Positions 51,409 through 61,200 of a stretch of 64,000 nt of DNA are shown here, piece by piece. Source of the stretch: JACQFZ01 sp045810625 (GTDB taxonomy: Bacteria; Pseudomonadota; Gammaproteobacteria; Acidiferrobacterales; Sulfurifustaceae); the NCBI GenBank assembly GCA_045810625.1, contig JBJMVQ010000049.1, positions 75,102 to 139,101 on the forward strand. The letters run 5' to 3'. The position numbers and the translations under genes were made by a program. The notes beneath the pieces are model-generated. The model saw only the letters and a program-made list of their open reading frames with translations, was not told the origin of the DNA and made no database searches. The stretch's first letter is position 1, and every line of letters begins with the position of its first letter.

Positions 51409-52998
51409 ATGCATCCGTATGTCCATGCCCGCACTACGCCCGACAAACCCGCTTGCATCATGGCCGGTTCGCGCGAGGTCATCACGTACCGCGATCTCGA
51501 TGAGCGTTCGAATCAAGGCGCGCACTTGCTTCGGGCGCTCGGGCTGCGGCGCGGCGACGTCGTTGCGCTCTGCATGGAAAATCATCCGCGTTTGCTCGAG
51601 ATCGCGTGGGCGACGCAACGATCGGGGCTGTATCTCGTTTGCATTTCGTCGAAGGCGACCGCGGATGACGTCGAGTACATCGTCAACGACTCCGGCGCCA
51701 AGCTCTTCATAACCTCGGTCGGGATGGGTGCGCTCGTCGATGAGGTCGCGCCGTTGCTCGCCGGTCGCATGCGTTACATCGTGGGCGGCGAGCGCGCGCC
51801 GTATACACGCTGGGAAAGCCTTTGCAGCGAAATGCCTCGCACACCGATCGCCGATGAGAGCGCGGGCATCGATATGTTGTACTCCTCGGGCACAACCGGC
51901 CAGCCGAAGGGCATTCAGCCGCCGCTGCCCGATGGTCCGATCGATGCGCCGACCGTACTCGGGCAGCTCGCCCAGGGGCTGTACGGTGTCAACGCCGAGA
52001 GCCGCTATCTCTCTCCCGCGCCGCTCTATCACGCGGCGCCGTTGCGCTGGTGCATGACCGTGCACCGCCTCGGCGGTACGGTCGTGATCATGGAGCGGTT
52101 CGAAGCCGAAGCCGCGTTGGCGCTAATCGAACGTTATCGCATCACCTGCGCGCAATGGGTGCCGACGCACTTCGTACGTTTCCTGAAGCTTCCGCCCGAG
52201 ATTCGCAAGAAGTACGACGTGTCTTCGCTCAAAGTGGCAATCCACGCGGCGGCGCCGTGCCCGATCCCCATCAAAGAACGCATGCTCGAATGGTGGGGGC
52301 CGGTGTTATACGAGTACTACGCGGGTACCGAAGGCAATGGCATGACGCTGATCACGCCGCGCGAATGGTTGAGCAAAAAAGGCTCGGTGGGGAAGGCGGT
52401 GTATGGCGAGCTGAAGATCTGCGACGACGACGGCGAGCCCGTGCCGCCGCTCACGGAAGGAACGGTCTATTTCGCCGGCGGGCGCGAGTTTGCGTACCAC
52501 AACGCGCCGGAGAGGACCGCGCAGGCGCGCAACCAATATGGCTGGACCACGCTCGGCGACGTCGGTTATGTCGATCGTGACGGCTACTTGTTCCTGACCG
52601 ACCGCAAGGCATTCACCATCATCTCGGGCGGCGTGAACATCTATCCGCAGGAGGTGGAGAATCTGCTCGTGACGCATCCGAAAGTGATGGATGCCGCCGT
52701 CTTCGGCGCTCCGGACGAGGAGATGGGCGAGAAGGTGGTGGCGGTCGTACAGCCGGTAAATCCGATGGATGCCGGCGCACCGTTGGCCGAGGAGTTAATC
52801 GCCTTCGCGCGTGCGCATCTGAGTCACGTGAAAGTACCGCGCCAGATCGACTTTATCCACGAGTTGCCGCGCCATCCGAACGGGAAGCTGTACAAGCGGC
52901 TGCTGCGTGACGCTTATTGGGGCAAGTCCGCCGGTAAGGGGCTGACTGCACCGGCTGCCGCAACGGTGCCCGCTGCTGGCGTTTCGCGGCCAATTTAA
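51409..52998 (+). CDS. AMP-forming acyl-CoA synthetase
   Basis: A 529-residue ANL-superfamily ligase from ATG 51409. P-loop DMLYSSGTTGQPKGIQ, EYYAGTEGNG (acyl/adenylate motif), YGWTTLGDVGYVDRDGYLFLTDR and ISGGVNIYPQEVE, and a C-terminal Lys in HPNGKLYKRLLRD. All motifs for acid adenylation and CoA transfer are present. Resembles FadD-type ligases of Burkholderiales. It probably feeds the thiolase/acyl-CoA dehydrogenase set on the other strand. Confidence 0.93.
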   Translation: MHPYVHARTTPDKPACIMAGSREVITYRDLDERSNQGAHLLRALGLRRGDVVALCMENHPRLLEIAWATQRSGLYLVCISSKATADDVEYIVNDSGAKLFITSVGMGALVDEVAPLLAGRMRYIVGGERAPYTRWESLCSEMPRTPIADESAGIDMLYSSGTTGQPKGIQPPLPDGPIDAPTVLGQLAQGLYGVNAESRYLSPAPLYHAAPLRWCMTVHRLGGTVVIMERFEAEAALALIERYRITCAQWVPTHFVRFLKLPPEIRKKYDVSSLKVAIHAAAPCPIPIKERMLEWWGPVLYEYYAGTEGNGMTLITPREWLSKKGSVGKAVYGELKICDDDGEPVPPLTEGTVYFAGGREFAYHNAPERTAQARNQYGWTTLGDVGYVDRDGYLFLTDRKAFTIISGGVNIYPQEVENLLVTHPKVMDAAVFGAPDEEMGEKVVAVVQPVNPMDAGAPLAEELIAFARAHLSHVKVPRQIDFIHELPRHPNGKLYKRLLRDAYWGKSAGKGLTAPAAATVPAAGVSRPI

Positions 52999-53008
52999 AT
53001 TGTTTTTG

Positions 53009-53536
53009 TTCACCGCAGAGGACGCGGAGTACGCAGAGGAAGGATTTTGAAGACGGAGGGCAGCGGCGTGCAAAAAGCTTAGAAGATGACTTTCACCGCA
53101 AAGGACGCCAAGGAAATTTGTAAATATCCTTTTTTGCCTTCCTCCGCGTCCTTTGCGTCCTCTGCGGTTCATCAATCTCTAATTTAATTGAACGGATCTA
53201 TGCCGCGCTGTCCGCGAGTTCGTAGCCTGGATGGAGCGAAGCGGAATCCGGGGTTTTTCCGACGAGAACGAACTTCACTGCAAAGGACGCCAAGGAAATT
53301 TGTAAATATCCTTTTTTGCCTTCCTCCGCGTCCTTTGCGTCCTCTGCGGTTCATCAATCTCTAAGCCGCGCTGTTCGCGAGTTCGTAGCCTGAATGGAGC
53401 GAAGCGGAATCCGGGGTTTTTCCGACGAGAACGAACTTTCACCGCAAAAGGACGCCAAGGAAATTTGTAAATATCCTTTTTTGCCTTCCTCCGCGTCCTC
53501 TGCGATTCATCAATCTCTAAGCTGCGCTGTTCGCGA
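53009..53536. repeat. Tandem block of about 165-180-base units, three copies
   Basis: Units start near 53090, 53274 and 53437; the third is cut short. Each holds an inverted repeat with arms CCGCAAAGGACGCCAAGG and CGCGTCCTTTGCGTCCTCTG, the string ATCAATCTCTAAG(C/T) and a near-copy of the last about 18 bases of the following gene. The first two also carry GTAGCCTG.ATGGAGCGAAG and CGGAATCCGGGG, another known dispersed palindrome. A partial related arm is at 53009-53035. The third copy runs into the 3' end of the radical SAM gene. No gene lies in the block. Confidence 0.85.
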
Positions 53537-54614
53537 GCCGTACCGGCAGGCGACGGGCGCCCCATGCACCGGGGCGGGATTCGAAGACGCCGGGGAGCGG
53601 CGTGCCGCACGAACGACAGTTGCCGTTATCGTCCAGATTCCACGCCGTCAACACATACCAGTCGCGGCCGATAAGCTGGGCGTTGCAGTGATGGCAATAC
53701 GTCGAGCCGCCGCCCTCGTCGTGCACGTTGCCGGTATAGACGTAGCGCAAGCCGTTCTTCATCGCGATGCGCCGCGCGCGGGCGAGCGTCGATGCGGGTG
53801 TCGCCGGAATGTCGGTCATCTTCCAATCGGGATGAAACGCGGTGAAGTGCCAGGGCACGTCGGGGCCTAAATGCTCGACCGCCCACTGCGTCATTGCTTC
53901 GATTTCTTTTTCGGAATCATTTTGGCCGGGAATCAGAAGCGTCGTGACTTCGAACCAGACGTTCGTCTCGTGCTTCAGATATTCGAGCGTTTCCAGCACC
54001 GGCTGCAGGTGGGCGCCGCAGATCTTCCAGTAGAAGTTCTCCGTGAATCCTTTCAGGTCGACGTTGGCCGCGTCCATATATTGGTAAAACTCACGCCGCG
54101 GCTCGTCGCACATATAACCGGCGGTGACGGCGACCGACTTGATGCCTTGTTCGCGGCACGCCAGCGCGATGTCGATCGCGTATTCCATGAAGATAACAGG
54201 GTCGTTGTAGGTGTAGGCGACGCTTCGGCAACCGAGCCGACTCGCGGCGCAAGCGATCGTCTCCGGCATGGCGCTGTCGGCGAGCGTGTCCCATTCGCGC
54301 GACTTGCTGATATCCCAGTTCTGGCAGAACTTGCACGCCAGGTTGCAGCCGGCAGTGCCGAACGACAGGATCGGCGTGCCCGGAAGGAAATGATTGAGGG
54401 GCTTTTTCTCGATCGGATCGACGCAGAAACCGCTCGACCGGCCGTAGGTCGTGAGCACGATTTGATCGTCCTGATTGCCGCGCACGAAGCACAGGCCGCG
54501 CTGGCCTTCGCGCAGCTTGCAGTAGCGCGGGCACACGTCGCATTGGATGCGTCCGTCGTCGAGCTTGTGCCAGTACCGGGTCGAGCTCGCGCTTTCGAAC
54601 TTTTCCGCAGTCAT
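53517..54614 (-). CDS. amrS: AmmeMemoRadiSam radical SAM enzyme
   Basis: A 365-residue radical SAM protein: CDVCPRYCKLREGQRGLCFV (extra Cys), then the CxxxCxxC cluster motif in GCNLACKFCQNWDIS, CRSVAYTYNDPVIF, NVDLKGFTENFYW and a C-terminal zinc-like CHHCNAQLIG...CRSCGTPLPG. It matches the AmrS protein of the AmmeMemoRadiSam system, whose reaction is unknown. It is divergent from amrB-amrA across 102 bases. The last codons (NSAA) and stop also appear, diverged, inside the tandem repeat just downstream. Confidence 0.93.
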   Translation of the reverse strand: MTAEKFESASSTRYWHKLDDGRIQCDVCPRYCKLREGQRGLCFVRGNQDDQIVLTTYGRSSGFCVDPIEKKPLNHFLPGTPILSFGTAGCNLACKFCQNWDISKSREWDTLADSAMPETIACAASRLGCRSVAYTYNDPVIFMEYAIDIALACREQGIKSVAVTAGYMCDEPRREFYQYMDAANVDLKGFTENFYWKICGAHLQPVLETLEYLKHETNVWFEVTTLLIPGQNDSEKEIEAMTQWAVEHLGPDVPWHFTAFHPDWKMTDIPATPASTLARARRIAMKNGLRYVYTGNVHDEGGGSTYCHHCNAQLIGRDWYVLTAWNLDDNGNCRSCGTPLPGVFESRPGAWGARRLPVRLANSAA

Positions 54615-54716
54615 GATGGAGCTTTAGAGCGTGCTCGGGTGAATACGTTCGCGTGGCGCTTGAAAAACTATCGTTGCCGTACCATTTTAGAATCGTAGCC
54701 AACGTGAGCAACTCTT

Positions 54717-55505
54717 ATGAGCACCGTGCGCAAGCCTGCCGTCGCCGGTTTGTTTTATACGGACGATCCGCGCACGCTCCAGGCGGAGATCCAACGCCTG
54801 CTCGCCGCGGTGCCGCCGACGCAGGTCGCGCCGCCGAAGGCGATCATTGCGCCACACGCAGGGTACATCTATTCCGGTCCGATCGCCGCTTCGGTCTATG
54901 CGCGACTGCACGCCGTACGCACGCAGGTGAAGCGCGTGATCCTGCTCGGTCCGGCGCATCGAGTGAGTTTCCACGGCATCGCCGCACCGAGCGCGACGTA
55001 CTTCGAAACGCCGCTCGGGCGCGTGCGCGTCGACACCGCCGCGCTTGCGGCTCTGCGCGACCTGCCGCAGGTCGTGACGCTCGATATCGCGCACGAGCGC
55101 GAGCACAGTCTCGAAGTGCACGTGCCGTTTCTGCAAATGCTCTTCGCCGACTTCACGCTCGTGCCGCTGGTCGTCGGCGAAGCGGGGCCGGAGGAAGTCG
55201 CCGAAGTCATTGAACGGCTCTGGGGCGGTCCGGAGACGCTGATCGTCGTGAGCTCCGACCTCAGTCATTACCACGACTACGCGCGGGCGAAGCAGCTCGA
55301 CCAGGCCACGTCGCAGGCGATCGAACACCTGCGCTACGAGGACATCGATTACGACGACGCGTGCGGGTGTCGGCCGGTGAGCGGGCTGCTTTGCGTGGCG
55401 CGCCGCCGCGGCTTGCGCGCCGAGACGATCGACTTGCGCAACTCGGGCGATACGGCCGGCCCGCGCGATCAGGTGGTGGGGTATGGCGCCTATGTCTTCC
55501 ACTGA
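54717..55505 (+). CDS. amrB: AmmeMemoRadiSam system protein B (Memo family)
   Basis: A 262-residue Memo-like protein: RKPAVAGLFY, KAIIAPHAGYIYSGPIAASVY, RVILLGPAHRV, EREHSLEVHVPFLQML, VSSDLSHYHDY and CGCRPVSGLL. The His/Cys set matches the metal-binding site of Memo, related to class III extradiol dioxygenases. It overlaps amrA, so the two are translated together. Confidence 0.93.
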   Translation: MSTVRKPAVAGLFYTDDPRTLQAEIQRLLAAVPPTQVAPPKAIIAPHAGYIYSGPIAASVYARLHAVRTQVKRVILLGPAHRVSFHGIAAPSATYFETPLGRVRVDTAALAALRDLPQVVTLDIAHEREHSLEVHVPFLQMLFADFTLVPLVVGEAGPEEVAEVIERLWGGPETLIVVSSDLSHYHDYARAKQLDQATSQAIEHLRYEDIDYDDACGCRPVSGLLCVARRRGLRAETIDLRNSGDTAGPRDQVVGYGAYVFH

Positions 55506-56061
55506 CGACCTGCTCGATGCCGCCGGACGCGGGACGCTGCTCGATATCGCGCGCGACGCGATCCATGGCGGGCTTGCCGGCCGTCGTCCGGAGCTGAACC
55601 CGGAAAATTTTCCGGCGCCGCTTCGGGAACTGCGCGCGACGTTCGTCACGCTGGAGATCGGACGCGCGCTGCGCGGCTGTATCGGCACGCTCGAAGCGCA
55701 TCAGCCGCTCGCGCTCGACACGGCGGAGAACGCGTATGCGGCGGCGTTTCGTGACCCGCGCTTCCCGCCCCTGGCTCATCCGGAGTTCGAGCGGCTCGAG
55801 CTGCATATCTCGATCCTCAACCCGGCGGTGCCGATGCGCTTCCTGTCGGAGCGTGACCTGCTCGGGCAGTTGCGCCCGGGAATCGACGGCTTGATCCTGA
55901 GCGAACGCGGCCGGTGCGCCACATTCCTGCCCGCGGTCTGGGAGTCGTTCGGCGATCCGTGGGAGTTCCTGGCGCACCTCAAGGTGAAGGCCGGGCTTCG
56001 GCCCGATTACTGGTCGGAGACGATCGAGATCTCGCGCTATACGGTGACCTCGGTTTCGTGA
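55492..56061 (+). CDS. amrA: AmmeMemoRadiSam system protein A (AMMECR1 domain)
   Basis: A 189-residue AMMECR1-domain protein (start 55492 or 55483): FVTLEIGRALRGCIGTLEAH with the hallmark LRGCIG, NAYAAAFRDPRFPPL, LHISILNPAVP and WEFLAHLKVKAGL. Function unknown in any organism; human AMMECR1 is linked to a developmental syndrome. Overlaps amrB by 14 bases or more. Confidence 0.93.
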   Translation: MSSTDDLLDAAGRGTLLDIARDAIHGGLAGRRPELNPENFPAPLRELRATFVTLEIGRALRGCIGTLEAHQPLALDTAENAYAAAFRDPRFPPLAHPEFERLELHISILNPAVPMRFLSERDLLGQLRPGIDGLILSERGRCATFLPAVWESFGDPWEFLAHLKVKAGLRPDYWSETIEISRYTVTSVS

Positions 56062-56151
56062 CCGCCGCGGCGGTTGCGCCGCTCCGTGTCACTAGGCATG
56101 GGCGGCTGACCATGCGAAAATCCACACTTTCCCAGCACGTCCGCAGGTCCT

Positions 56152-57030
56152 ATGTTCCAAGGCAGCATGGTCGCAATCGTCACGCCGATGCGCGAGGATG
56201 GCTCGCTCGATCGCGCGGCGCTCGAGCGGCTGGTCAATTTCCATGTTGAGAACGGTACGGACGCGATCGTCTCCGTCGGCACCACCGGCGAATCGCCGAC
56301 GCTCGACATGGAAGAACACTGTGAGGTGATCGAGCTCACGATCAAATACGCGCGCAAGCGTGTGCCGGTGATCGCCGGTACCGGCGCGAATTCGACCAGC
56401 GAAGCCATCGAGCTGACCCGTGCCGCGCACAAGGCCGGCGCCGACGCCTGCTTGCTCGTGACGCCGTATTACAACAAGCCGACGCAGGAAGGCTTGTACC
56501 GCCATCACCGCGCGATCGCGGAAGCGGTTCCGATCCCGCAGATCGTCTATAACGTGCCGGGCCGAACCGGATGCGACATGCTCGCCGAAACCGTCGAGCG
56601 GCTCGCGGCGATACCTAATATAGTGGGCATCAAGGAAGCGACCGGGAAAGTCGAGCGCGCGCGCGAGATCATCGAGCGCTGCGGCAAAGAGTTCGACGTC
56701 TATTCCGGCGACGACATCATTGGCCTCGATTCCATGCTGCTCGGGGCGAAGGGCGTCATCTCGGTGACGGCGAACGTCGCGCCGCGCCTGATGCACCAAC
56801 TGTGCGCAGCTGCACGTAGTGGGGACGTCGAGCGCGCGCGCTCGATCGACCGGCAACTGCGCGCGCTGCATCGCGACCTGTTTGTTGAAACCAATCCGAT
56901 TCCCGTGAAGTGGGCGCTCCAGGAAATGGGTCTCATCGAAGGCGGCATCCGCCTGCCGATGACGCCGCTCGCCGAGCGTTACCACGACACAGTGCGCGCC
57001 GCGCTTCGCGCGGCCGGTGTACTGCATTGA
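56152..57030 (+). CDS. dapA: 4-hydroxy-tetrahydrodipicolinate synthase
   Basis: A 292-residue DapA of standard length. Substrate-loop GTTGESPTL, YNVPGRTG with the catalytic Tyr, and GIKEATGK with the Schiff-base Lys are all present. It condenses pyruvate with aspartate semialdehyde for lysine and diaminopimelate. Its TGA overlaps the TTG start of bamC (TTGA). No clear GGAGG; AAGG lies within AGGTCCT upstream. Confidence 0.95.
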   Translation: MFQGSMVAIVTPMREDGSLDRAALERLVNFHVENGTDAIVSVGTTGESPTLDMEEHCEVIELTIKYARKRVPVIAGTGANSTSEAIELTRAAHKAGADACLLVTPYYNKPTQEGLYRHHRAIAEAVPIPQIVYNVPGRTGCDMLAETVERLAAIPNIVGIKEATGKVERAREIIERCGKEFDVYSGDDIIGLDSMLLGAKGVISVTANVAPRLMHQLCAAARSGDVERARSIDRQLRALHRDLFVETNPIPVKWALQEMGLIEGGIRLPMTPLAERYHDTVRAALRAAGVLH

Positions 57031-58166
57031 TTTCACCTCGCTATAGCAAACGCACGGCTCTCTTGGGCGCCTGCGTTCTCTTCGCCATTGCAGCGAGCGG
57101 CTGCAGCACGATTACGAACGGGCGCAAGATCGACTATCGCAATACCACGACGTTGCCGCCGCTCGAAGTGCCGCCCGATCTCACCAACGTTCCCGACGCG
57201 CAGACGACGGCAAGCGCCGCCCCCGGTTCGACCACGTACTCGGGCTACGCCGGCGAGCGCCGCACCGCGGCGCCGGGCGCAAGTCCGGTGCTGCCGCAAA
57301 ATCCCGACGTCAAGCTCGTGCGCGAAGGACAAACGCGTTATATCGTCGTGCACGCCGAGCCGACCGTGGTGTGGGACCAAGTGAAGGAATTTCTTTCCCG
57401 CGCCGGACTTTCGATCGCGCACGAAGACGCCAAAGCGGGTCTCATCGACACCGACTGGGCCGAGAATCGCGCGAGCGTCGGCGCGCGCGAGGGCGGCTTT
57501 TTTGCGCGCTGGATCCTGAGCACCCAGTCGACTGCGATGCGCGACAAGTATCGCATTCGGCTCGAACGCGGCGTGGCGCCCGGCACCACCGAGGTTTACC
57601 TGACGCATCGCGGTATGGAGGAAGTGGCCCCCGATACATCCGGCGCGGCCCGCGTCGGTTGGCAGCCGCGACCGAGCGACCCGGAGCTGGAGGCGGAGAT
57701 GCTGCACCGCCTGGTCGCGCAGCTCGACGACATGCGGCCGGTAAAGACCGCGCCGGTACAAACCGCCGGGAGCGGGACGCCGCAAGAGACGCCGGTGTCA
57801 ACGCCGAGCGCTCGGCTGACGCGCAGCAACAACGGCGTGCCGCTCCTCACGCTCGAAGACCGCCTCGACCGCGCTTGGCGGCGAGTGGGATTGTCGCTCG
57901 ACCGCATCGGATTCACCGTCGAGGACCGCGACCGTTCGAAGGGGATCTATTACGTTCGCTACATCGACCCGGACACGGTCGGCGATAAACCGGGTTTCTT
58001 TACGCGTATGTTCCGGAGCGAAGCGGCGCCGCACAATCAGTTTCAGGTGCAGGTCAAGCCGGTCGAGAGCGGATCGAGCGTCGAAGTGCTGGACAAGAAC
58101 GGCGCCGCCGAAGGGTCCAAGACCAGCGAACGCATTCTCAGTTTGCTCTACGAGCAATTAAAGTAA
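57027..58166 (+). CDS. bamC: Outer membrane assembly lipoprotein BamC
   Basis: A 379-residue lipoprotein starting at a TTG that overlaps the dapA stop. Lipobox SGC follows a hydrophobic leader (ALLGACVLFAIAA). The unstructured N-terminal loop DYRNTTTLPPLEVPPDLTN is the BamC hallmark, followed by two helix-grip domains (YIVVHAEPTVVWDQVKEFL; LEDRLDRAWRRVGLSLDRIG). It is part of the Bam complex with BamA, BamB, BamD and BamE. The dapA-bamC order is classical for proteobacteria. Confidence 0.92.
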   Translation: MISPRYSKRTALLGACVLFAIAASGCSTITNGRKIDYRNTTTLPPLEVPPDLTNVPDAQTTASAAPGSTTYSGYAGERRTAAPGASPVLPQNPDVKLVREGQTRYIVVHAEPTVVWDQVKEFLSRAGLSIAHEDAKAGLIDTDWAENRASVGAREGGFFARWILSTQSTAMRDKYRIRLERGVAPGTTEVYLTHRGMEEVAPDTSGAARVGWQPRPSDPELEAEMLHRLVAQLDDMRPVKTAPVQTAGSGTPQETPVSTPSARLTRSNNGVPLLTLEDRLDRAWRRVGLSLDRIGFTVEDRDRSKGIYYVRYIDPDTVGDKPGFFTRMFRSEAAPHNQFQVQVKPVESGSSVEVLDKNGAAEGSKTSERILSLLYEQLK

Positions 58167-58293
58167 TTGAACCGCGCACAGGCATTTCCGCTTGCACCCG
58201 CCCGTTGTGGTCGGGCCTCGAAGTCCTATTACGTCCGCAACCTTCGTTCCGGTCTTCTCGCGTCGCAAGGGGCCGGGGCAGGCCTGAAGAAAA

Positions 58294-61200
58294 ATGAACC
58301 GTAATCTCTCCGACGCGTCGGCAGCGGCACCCGTGACCGATAATTTGCAGATATTGCGGCTGGCGGGAGGACGCGCGCTTTCCGACTTTCGGCGCGAGCG
58401 GCTGCTTGCGCCCGCACGCGCCGCGGTGCCGCGGTTGCGCGACATCGAAGCGCGCTATTGGCATTTCGTCGCCGTAACGGCCGAGTTGACGGCGGCCGAA
58501 AACGCAACGCTCGCGCGCTTGCTGCACTACGGCCCGCAGGACGAGGCGACGGATGCGTCGCCCGCCGGCGAGCTGCTGCTCGTGGTGCCGCGCCTCGGCA
58601 CGATCTCGCCCTGGTCGAGCAAGGCGACCGATATCGTGCACCACTGCGGACTCGCGAAGGTCAAGCGCGTGGAACGCGGCGTCGCCTGGTATCTCGCGAC
58701 CGGGGACGGAGCGCCGCTCACGGCGGACGAGCGCGCCGCGCTCGCGCCGCTGTTGCACGATCGCATGACGGAAACGGTGGTGTCCGCGCCGGTCGCGCTT
58801 TTCGACGACGCGGAGCCGGCGCCGCTGCGCGTCATCGACGTGCGCGGCGGCGGGCGCGCGGCGCTCGAAGCGGCGGACCGCGAGCTCGGGCTCGCGCTCG
58901 CGCCCGACGAAATCGACTATCTGCACGACACCTTCGCGCGCCTCGGGCGCAACCCGACCGACGTCGAGCTGATGATGTTCGCGCAGGCGAACTCCGAGCA
59001 TTGCCGCCACAAGATTTTCAACGCCGAGTGGGTGATCGACGGCAAGGCCCAGGAGCACTCGCTCTTCGGCATGATCCGCGAGACGCACGCGCGCAACCCG
59101 AAGGGCACGCTCGTGGCGTACCGCGACAACGCCTCGGTCATCGAAGGCGGGCGCATTGCGCGCTTCTTCAGCGATCCGGCGACGCGCGAATACGGCTATC
59201 GCGAGGACGACACGCATATCCTGATGAAGGTCGAGACGCACAACCATCCGACCGCGATCTCGCCGCATCCGGGGGCGGCGACGGGGTCGGGCGGCGAGAT
59301 CCGCGACGAGGGCGCGACCGGCCGCGGTGCGAAGCCGAAAGCGGGGCTCACCGGGTTCTCCGTTTCGAACCTGCGGATCCCCGGCGCCGAACGGCCGTGG
59401 GAGGTCGATCACGGCAAGCCGAATCGTATTTCCTCGGCGCTCGACATCATGCTGGAAGGGCCAATCGGCGGTGCTTCTTTCAATAATGAGTTCGGCCGCC
59501 CGAACATCGCCGGCTATTTCCGGACGTACGAGCAGGCCGTCGGCGATGAAGTGCGCGGCTACCACAAGCCGATCATGATCGCGGGCGGCGTCGGCAACAT
59601 CCGCGCCGAGCACGTCGCGAAGCGCGACGTGCCGCCCGGTGCCAAGATCGTCGTGATCGGCGGGCCGGCGATGCTGATCGGCCTCGGCGGCGGCGCGGCG
59701 TCGAGCATGACGAGCGGGGCCGGTGAGGCTGACCTCGACTTCGCGTCGGTGCAGCGCGCAAACGCCGAGATGCAGCGGCGCTGCCAGGAAGTGATCGACC
59801 AGTGCTGGGCGCTCGGCGACGCCAATCCCATCCTCTCCATTCACGACGTCGGCGCGGGCGGGCTCGCGAATGCGGTCCCCGAGATCATCCACGCGAGCGG
59901 TCGCGGCGGGCGCTTCGAGCTGCGCGCGATTCCGAACGATCAGCCGGGCATGTCGCCGATGCAGGTGTGGTGCAATGAATCGCAGGAGCGTTACGTCGCC
60001 GCGGTCGCGCCGGAGCATCTCGCCGCCTTCGAGCAGCTTTGCGCGCGCGAGCGCTGCCCGGTCGCGGTGATCGGCGAAGTCACCGAAAGCACGCAGCTCG
60101 TCGTCGAGGACAGCTACTTCGCGAAAACGCCCCCACCCCAACCCTCCCCCGCTGGAGCGGGGGAGGGCAAGGGAGGGGGTGCTCGAACGGCGAGCGGCAC
60201 CGATGCCGTCCGCGCGGCGCGTCCGATCGATCTCGATCTCGACATCGTGCTCGGCAAGCCGCCGCGCATGCGCCGCGACGTGAAGCACGTCAAACGCAAG
60301 CTCGCGGCGTTCAAGACCAAAGGGATCGATCTCAAGGACGCGGTGTACCGCGTCCTCAAGCTGCCCGCGGTCGCGGACAAGACGTTCCTTATCACGATCG
60401 GCGATCGCACTGTCGGCGGACACGTTGCGCGCGATCAGTTGGTGGGTCCGTGGCAGGTGCCGGTCGCGGACGTCGGCGTGACGGCGAGCGGCTATCAGGC
60501 GTACACCGGCGAAGCGATGGCGATGGGCGAGCGCACGCCGCTCGCGCTCATCGACGGTCCGGCGAGCGGGCGGATGGCGATCGGCGAAGCGCTGACGAAC
60601 ATCGCTGCCGCGCGCATCCGCGCGTTGCCCGACGTCAAGCTCTCCGCCAACTGGATGGCCGCGGCCGGCCACCCGGGCGAGGACGCGGCGCTGTACGACA
60701 CCGTCCGCGCCGTCGCGCTGGAGCTTTGCCCCGCGCTCGGCATTTCGATTCCGGTCGGCAAGGACTCGATGTCGATGAAGACGGTGTGGCAGGAAAACGC
60801 CGAGCGCCGCGAGGTGACCGCGCCGCTCTCGCTCATCGTCTCGGCGTTCGCGCCGGTGCTCGACGTGCGGCTCACGCTCACGCCGCAGCTTCGCACCGAT
60901 CGCGGCGACACCGATTTGATTCTCATCGACCTCGGCAAGGGCAAGAACCGCCTCGGCGGCTCGGCGCTCGCGCAGGTGTACGGGAGCCTCGGCGATGAAG
61001 CGCCCGACGTCGACGATCCGCGCACGCTCAAGCTCTTTTTCCACATCATTCAGGCGCTGAACGAGCTTGGATTCGCGCTCGCCTACCACGACCGCTCGGA
61101 CGGCGGTTTGTTCGCGACGATCTGCGAGATGGCCTTTGCCGGGCACACCGGCGTGCGCATCGATCTCACCCCGCTCGGGCGCGATCCGGTCGCGGCCCTT

